From positions 1 through 33,180 of the forward strand of contig CALIHP010000018.1 of assembly GCA_938020565.1 (NCBI GenBank): 33,180 bases of DNA, read 5' to 3'. Source of the DNA: an uncultured Anaerolineaceae bacterium (GTDB lineage Bacteria; Chloroflexota; Anaerolineae; Anaerolineales; Anaerolineaceae). Every line of letters begins with the position of its first letter. Position 1 is the stretch's first letter. Positions 30,968 to 33,180 of this stretch are shown here, one piece after another. Position numbers and translations under genes: made by a program. The notes beneath the pieces are model-generated. The model did not search any database. It worked only from the letters and a program-made list of their open reading frames with translations, and was not told where the DNA came from.

Positions 30968-31990
30968 ATGGAAAATTCGCAGTTATATAGGAACGCTTAC
31001 GATCGCACTTCGGCGGCAAACGGCGCGGCGGCGAAGAAGGATCGGAAGGTTGTCCTGGTTGGGACGGGGTTTGTCGGAATGAGCATGGCGTATACGTTTT
31101 TATCGACCGGGGGCGTCGACGAGCTCGTTCTGATCGACATGATCGAGGAAAAGGCGATCGGCGAAGCGATGGATTTGCAGCATGGGCTGCCGTACGCGCG
31201 GAACCACATGAATATCAAGGCGGGCGGATATGAAGAATGCGCTGACGCGGAAATCGTTGTGATCACGGCCGGCACGGCGCAGAAACCGGGCGAGACGCGG
31301 CTGGACATGACGGCGACCAACGCGCGGATCATGAAAAACGTCTGCGAAAAGATTATGAAGTCGGGTTTTGACGGGATTCTGATTGTAGCTTCGAATCCGG
31401 TTGACCTGATGGCCTACGTTGCGTACCGGGTTACCGGGCTGCCGGCCGCGCGCGTGATCGGGTCGGGAACGATTCTGGATACGGCGCGGCTGCGATATAT
31501 GATGAGCGAGTATGTCGACGTTTCGCCGTCGAATATTCATGCGCTCGTGATGGGGGAGCATGGCGATTCAAGCTTTATCCCGTGGAGCCACGCGTATCTG
31601 GGCGCGAAAAACCTGGTCGAGTACCTGAAAGAAACGGGCCGGGATTTATCGTTCCTTGACGAAATCTACAGGCAGGTTCAGCAAGCGGCGTACGAAATTA
31701 TTAATCGAAAAAAGTCAACGTATTACGGGATCGGGCTGGCGCTGAACCGCCTGGTTCAGGCGATCCTGAATCATGAGAATACGCTCCTGACGCTCTCGGT
31801 TCTTCAGCGGGGGGAATATGGTCAGGAGGACCTGTTTATCGGCGTCCCGACGATCGTAAATCATGACGGAATCCGCGAGATATTGAAGCTTCGGCTGAAC
31901 GACGGGGATCAGGCAAGGTTTGATCAGAGCGCGGCGATAATGAAAGATATTATCGAGTCGACGATTCGTCCGATCCTGCCGGAAGGGTAG
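30968..31990 (+). CDS. ldh: L-lactate dehydrogenase
   Basis: Reduces pyruvate to L-lactate with NADH, regenerating NAD+ in fermentation. The 340 residues contain the NAD-binding VGTGFVGMSMAY (31-42), TAGTAQKPGETRLD with the lactate-type Gln-105 (malate dehydrogenase has Arg) and substrate-binding Arg-111, VASNPVDLMAYV, SGTILDTARLR with Asp-171, and catalytic His-198 in GEHGDSS. The first 25 residues are a polar extension not present in most LDHs, but the ATG at 30968 has an AAGGCAGGA Shine-Dalgarno and no later start is better placed. It is divergent from the SBP-GTPase-ATPase operon and is followed by a terminator-like hairpin. Confidence 0.93.
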   Translation: MENSQLYRNAYDRTSAANGAAAKKDRKVVLVGTGFVGMSMAYTFLSTGGVDELVLIDMIEEKAIGEAMDLQHGLPYARNHMNIKAGGYEECADAEIVVITAGTAQKPGETRLDMTATNARIMKNVCEKIMKSGFDGILIVASNPVDLMAYVAYRVTGLPAARVIGSGTILDTARLRYMMSEYVDVSPSNIHALVMGEHGDSSFIPWSHAYLGAKNLVEYLKETGRDLSFLDEIYRQVQQAAYEIINRKKSTYYGIGLALNRLVQAILNHENTLLTLSVLQRGEYGQEDLFIGVPTIVNHDGIREILKLRLNDGDQARFDQSAAIMKDIIESTIRPILPEG

Positions 31991-32028
31991 AAACGACCGG
32001 TTTGCGGCGGAAGTTTGCGTCGTTTTTT
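31991..32028 (+). terminator. Probable terminator after ldh
   Basis: AAACGAC (31991-31997) pairs with GTCGTTT (32019-32025), and the T run continues to 32028. The loop is long (about 21 bases), which lowers confidence. It overlaps the region upstream of the tRNA promoter. Confidence 0.5.
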
Positions 32029-32036
32029 GATTATGA

Positions 32037-32042
32037 TATAAT
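32037..32042 (+). promoter_or_regulatory. Promoter -10 box of the tRNA-Ser gene
   Basis: A perfect TATAAT 17 bases before the tRNA 5' end. TTGCGT (32015-32020) at 16-base spacing could serve as -35. Confidence 0.55.
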
Positions 32043-32059
32043 CATTGGGTCAAAGGCCG

Positions 32060-32145
32060 GGAGAGATAGCGTAGTTGGCCTAACGCGCGCGCCTGGAAAG
32101 CGCGTATACTGAAAGGTATCGTGGGTTCGAATCCCACTCTCTCCG
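32060..32145 (+). tRNA. tRNA-Ser (anticodon GGA)
   Basis: The acceptor stem pairs GGAGAGA (32060-32066) with TCTCTCC (32138-32144), with discriminator G at 32145. The anticodon stem CGCGC/GCGCG (32088-32092, 32100-32104) holds the loop CTGGAAA with anticodon GGA at 32095-32097. A long variable arm (32105-32120) marks a class II tRNA, and the T arm is GTGGG-TTCGAAT-CCCAC (32121-32137). CCA is not encoded. It reads UCC/UCU serine codons. Confidence 0.95.
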
Positions 32146-32150
32146 CTGAA

Positions 32151-32175
32151 AAAACTCACCAGGCGGTGAGTTTTT
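32151..32175 (+). terminator. Terminator after tRNA-Ser
   Basis: A ten-base stem AAAACTCACC (32151-32160) with GGTGAGTTTT (32165-32174) around AGGC, ending in a T run. Confidence 0.85.
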
Positions 32176-32204
32176 ATAATAGTGCGCCCGGCGGCGCTCG
32201 CTGT

Positions 32205-32405
32205 TTACAAGAATGTTTTCCAATTGGTCCTGAAATCCAGGTCTTTAATCAGGCGGTAAATATCAAAGCACTTAATCCCTAATTGGGAACAGACATCAGG
32301 AATCTTCTTGTTGTATCTCTGTTTTGATGGTTTCGACGATTCTGTCGAGACGACGGCACGATTTTCTTTGTCGGTCAGGCCATAGCTGATCAGAAAAGGA
32401 TCCTT
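32205..32405 (-). pseudogene. 3' remnant of a DUF4411 (PIN-like toxin) gene
   Basis: Read on the minus strand, 66 codons between an in-frame TAG (32406-32408) and the TAA at 32205-32207 encode a DUF4411-like C-terminal half: DPFLISYGL, RAVVSTESS, then NKKIPDVCSQLGIKCFDIYRLI. The family is normally about 160 residues; the N-terminal half with the first acidic residues is missing, there is no start codon, and a further in-frame stop (TGA) lies just upstream of the TAG. DUF4411 proteins are PIN-like nucleases usually paired with an XRE-family antitoxin, and none is seen here. The remnant is evidence of turnover of toxin-antitoxin genes beside the tRNA. Confidence 0.75.
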
Positions 32406-32481
32406 CTACTCTGACAACTCACCTTCAAATTTCCGTAGTCAAGAGGGGAACTTGAAACCAGACCCTCTCTGTGTCTCACAT

Positions 32482-32510
32482 TTGAAAATCAGTATCGTTT
32501 GTGGTACTAT
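32482..32510 (+). promoter_or_regulatory. Promoter of the RelE-type toxin-antitoxin operon
   Basis: TTGAAA (32482-32487) and TACTAT (32505-32510) with 17-base spacing. The ATG of the toxin at 32517 is 6 bases past the -10 box, so the message may be leaderless. AGTA and TACT flank the spacer end, a possible short autoregulatory repeat. Confidence 0.5.
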
Positions 32511-32516
32511 AAATGC

Positions 32517-32774
32517 ATGAAGCCGATCTGGATGAAAAAAGCCAAAAAGTACTATGACAAATCGCCGAAAACCTTTCGGGGACGCGTAGATAGAGCGCTG
32601 GAAGAACTGATCGGAATCTTTCCGGACGTCGGAAAAAATCCGAACGTCAAAATGATGCAGGGAGCGGACGACATCTATCGTTACCGCGTCGGCGATTTCA
32701 GAATTCTTTTTGCCGTGATCGGCGAAACCCTTTATATCGTCGAAATAGGTTCCCGCGGCGATATTTATAAATAA
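32517..32774 (+). CDS. RelE/ParE-superfamily toxin
   Basis: An 85-residue protein from the ATG at 32517. It has the RelE pattern: a basic N-terminal helix pair (WMKKAKKYYDKSPKTFRGRVDRAL), then NPNVKMMQGADDIYRYRVGDFRILF and a final strand with LYIVEIGSRGDIYK. This YRYRVGDFRILF segment is the family signature; members act as ribosome-dependent or free mRNA interferases or gyrase poisons. The frame extends to a TTG at 32499, but that lies inside the promoter -35/-10 spacer and has no Shine-Dalgarno. The antitoxin gene follows directly, so the order is toxin first, as in HigBA-type loci. It is intact. Confidence 0.87.
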   Translation: MKPIWMKKAKKYYDKSPKTFRGRVDRALEELIGIFPDVGKNPNVKMMQGADDIYRYRVGDFRILFAVIGETLYIVEIGSRGDIYK

Positions 32775-32785
32775 GGAGGATGAAA

Positions 32786-33019
32786 ATGGAAACCTTTATC
32801 CCGGATAAATCAGAACTCAAAGCGGTCGCCGATTTCCGTAAAGCTCTCGCGGAAAACGATAAAAGCCAGCTCGCAACCTTTGAAGAACACGAAACGCGGG
32901 AATTGAGCGGGAAACTCGTCATAAGAATCCCGAAAATACTTCATCGCGAACTCAAAGACCAGGCTGAAGCGAACGGCGTCTCCCTGAATCAATTCATACT
33001 CTATAAGCTTGCGCGCTGA
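32786..33019 (+). CDS. Ribbon-helix-helix antitoxin (HicB C-terminal-like)
   Basis: A 77-residue protein from the ATG at 32786, chosen because AAGGAGG (32773-32779) is 6 bases upstream; the ATG at 32780 abuts it. The N-terminal half (about 1-40) is charged and probably wraps the toxin. The C-terminal half, LVIRIPKILHRELKDQAEANGVSLNQFI, is a strand plus two helices typical of Arc/HicB ribbon-helix-helix DNA-binding domains. It should neutralise the RelE-type toxin and repress the shared promoter. The gap from the toxin stop is 11 bases. Confidence 0.85.
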   Translation: METFIPDKSELKAVADFRKALAENDKSQLATFEEHETRELSGKLVIRIPKILHRELKDQAEANGVSLNQFILYKLAR

Positions 33020-33048
33020 GACGAAACGGCTGCGTAAAACGAAACGAC

Positions 33049-33180
33049 TTAATCCGGAGTCCGCGGCTCATTCTCGATCAGCGCCCCGATCTCCGGGTAG
33101 TACTTCCGAAGGCCCGTCCCGTTCCTTGTGAGACGGAGGCAGATCCCGCCGCGTTGGCGGCAGGGATGTCTTACCGTCCA
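33049..33180 (-). CDS. C-terminal end of an unrecognised protein (runs off the window)
   Basis: The minus-strand frame is open from the window edge to the TAA at 33049-33051, giving 43 residues that end YYPEIGALIENEPRTPD. The frame is GC-rich like the main genome. It holds a CRQRGGIC segment with two Cys, too short to identify. A spurious open frame cannot be excluded. Confidence 0.35.
   Translation of the reverse strand, partial: WTVRHPCRQRGGICLRLTRNGTGLRKYYPEIGALIENEPRTPD

Noticed and set aside
1..33180. CRISPR array, insertion sequence, prophage or replication origin
   Set aside because: No regularly spaced repeats, transposase, integrase, phage structural gene or DnaA-box cluster was seen on reading.

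Overview
The window is about 33 kb of a fairly GC-rich bacterial chromosome, probably from a fermentative anaerobe of the Chloroflexota (Anaerolineae-like). This is an inference from gene content: an NBR1-type Ig domain fused to a solute-binding domain, an SPFH protein carrying a helix-turn-helix, a YgeW/YgeY pair, a wholly anaerobic (Cbi-type) cobalamin route, and lactate dehydrogenase plus NADH oxidase. Several genes start with TTG or use extended -10 promoters.

Left part (1-17560). A truncated AT-rich ORF ends at 402 and faces a water-forming-type NADH oxidase. From about 17560 leftwards to 1904, one long minus-strand operon runs behind a cobalamin riboswitch: cbiM-N-Q-O (cobalt uptake), cobO (adenosyltransferase), cbiK, cbiFG fusion, cbiH, cbiC, cbiD, cbiET fusion, cbiA, then a BtuF/C/D-type ABC importer and a cytoplasmic alpha-amylase. 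Most junctions overlap by 4-14 bases or are under 16 bases apart. Together the genes import cobalt, insert it into sirohydrochlorin and methylate, contract and amidate the ring towards cobyrinate a,c-diamide. cbiL, cbiJ, cbiP, cbiB and the nucleotide-loop genes are not in the window. CbiA has Gly in place of its glutaminase Cys.

Middle part (17600-25000). A free-standing LarC C-terminal domain protein lies just upstream of the cobalt operon. Divergent from it is a secreted solute-binding/NBR1-Ig fusion. Next come a coiled-coil protein with an SPFH-HTH protein, a succinyl-CoA-synthetase-like pair that has lost the phosphohistidine, an acyl carrier protein, and a single-pass membrane protein.

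Right part (25100-32000). YgeY (M20 hydrolase) and YgeW (knotted carbamoyltransferase) form a two-gene operon behind a GntR/FadR-type palindrome. Convergent with it is the most intriguing locus: a cytosolic substrate-binding-like protein, a cysteine-rich UreG/HypB-like GTPase and a permease-less ABC ATPase, with DUF1858-like N-termini on two of the three. It has a strong promoter and a structured leader. L-lactate dehydrogenase is divergent from it and has a small Cys-containing leader ORF.

Right end (32060-33180). A tRNA-Ser(GGA) is followed by accessory material: the remnant of a DUF4411 PIN-like toxin, an intact RelE-type toxin with a ribbon-helix-helix antitoxin, and the C-terminal end of an unrecognised gene. 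I saw no CRISPR array, rRNA, insertion sequence or replication origin.
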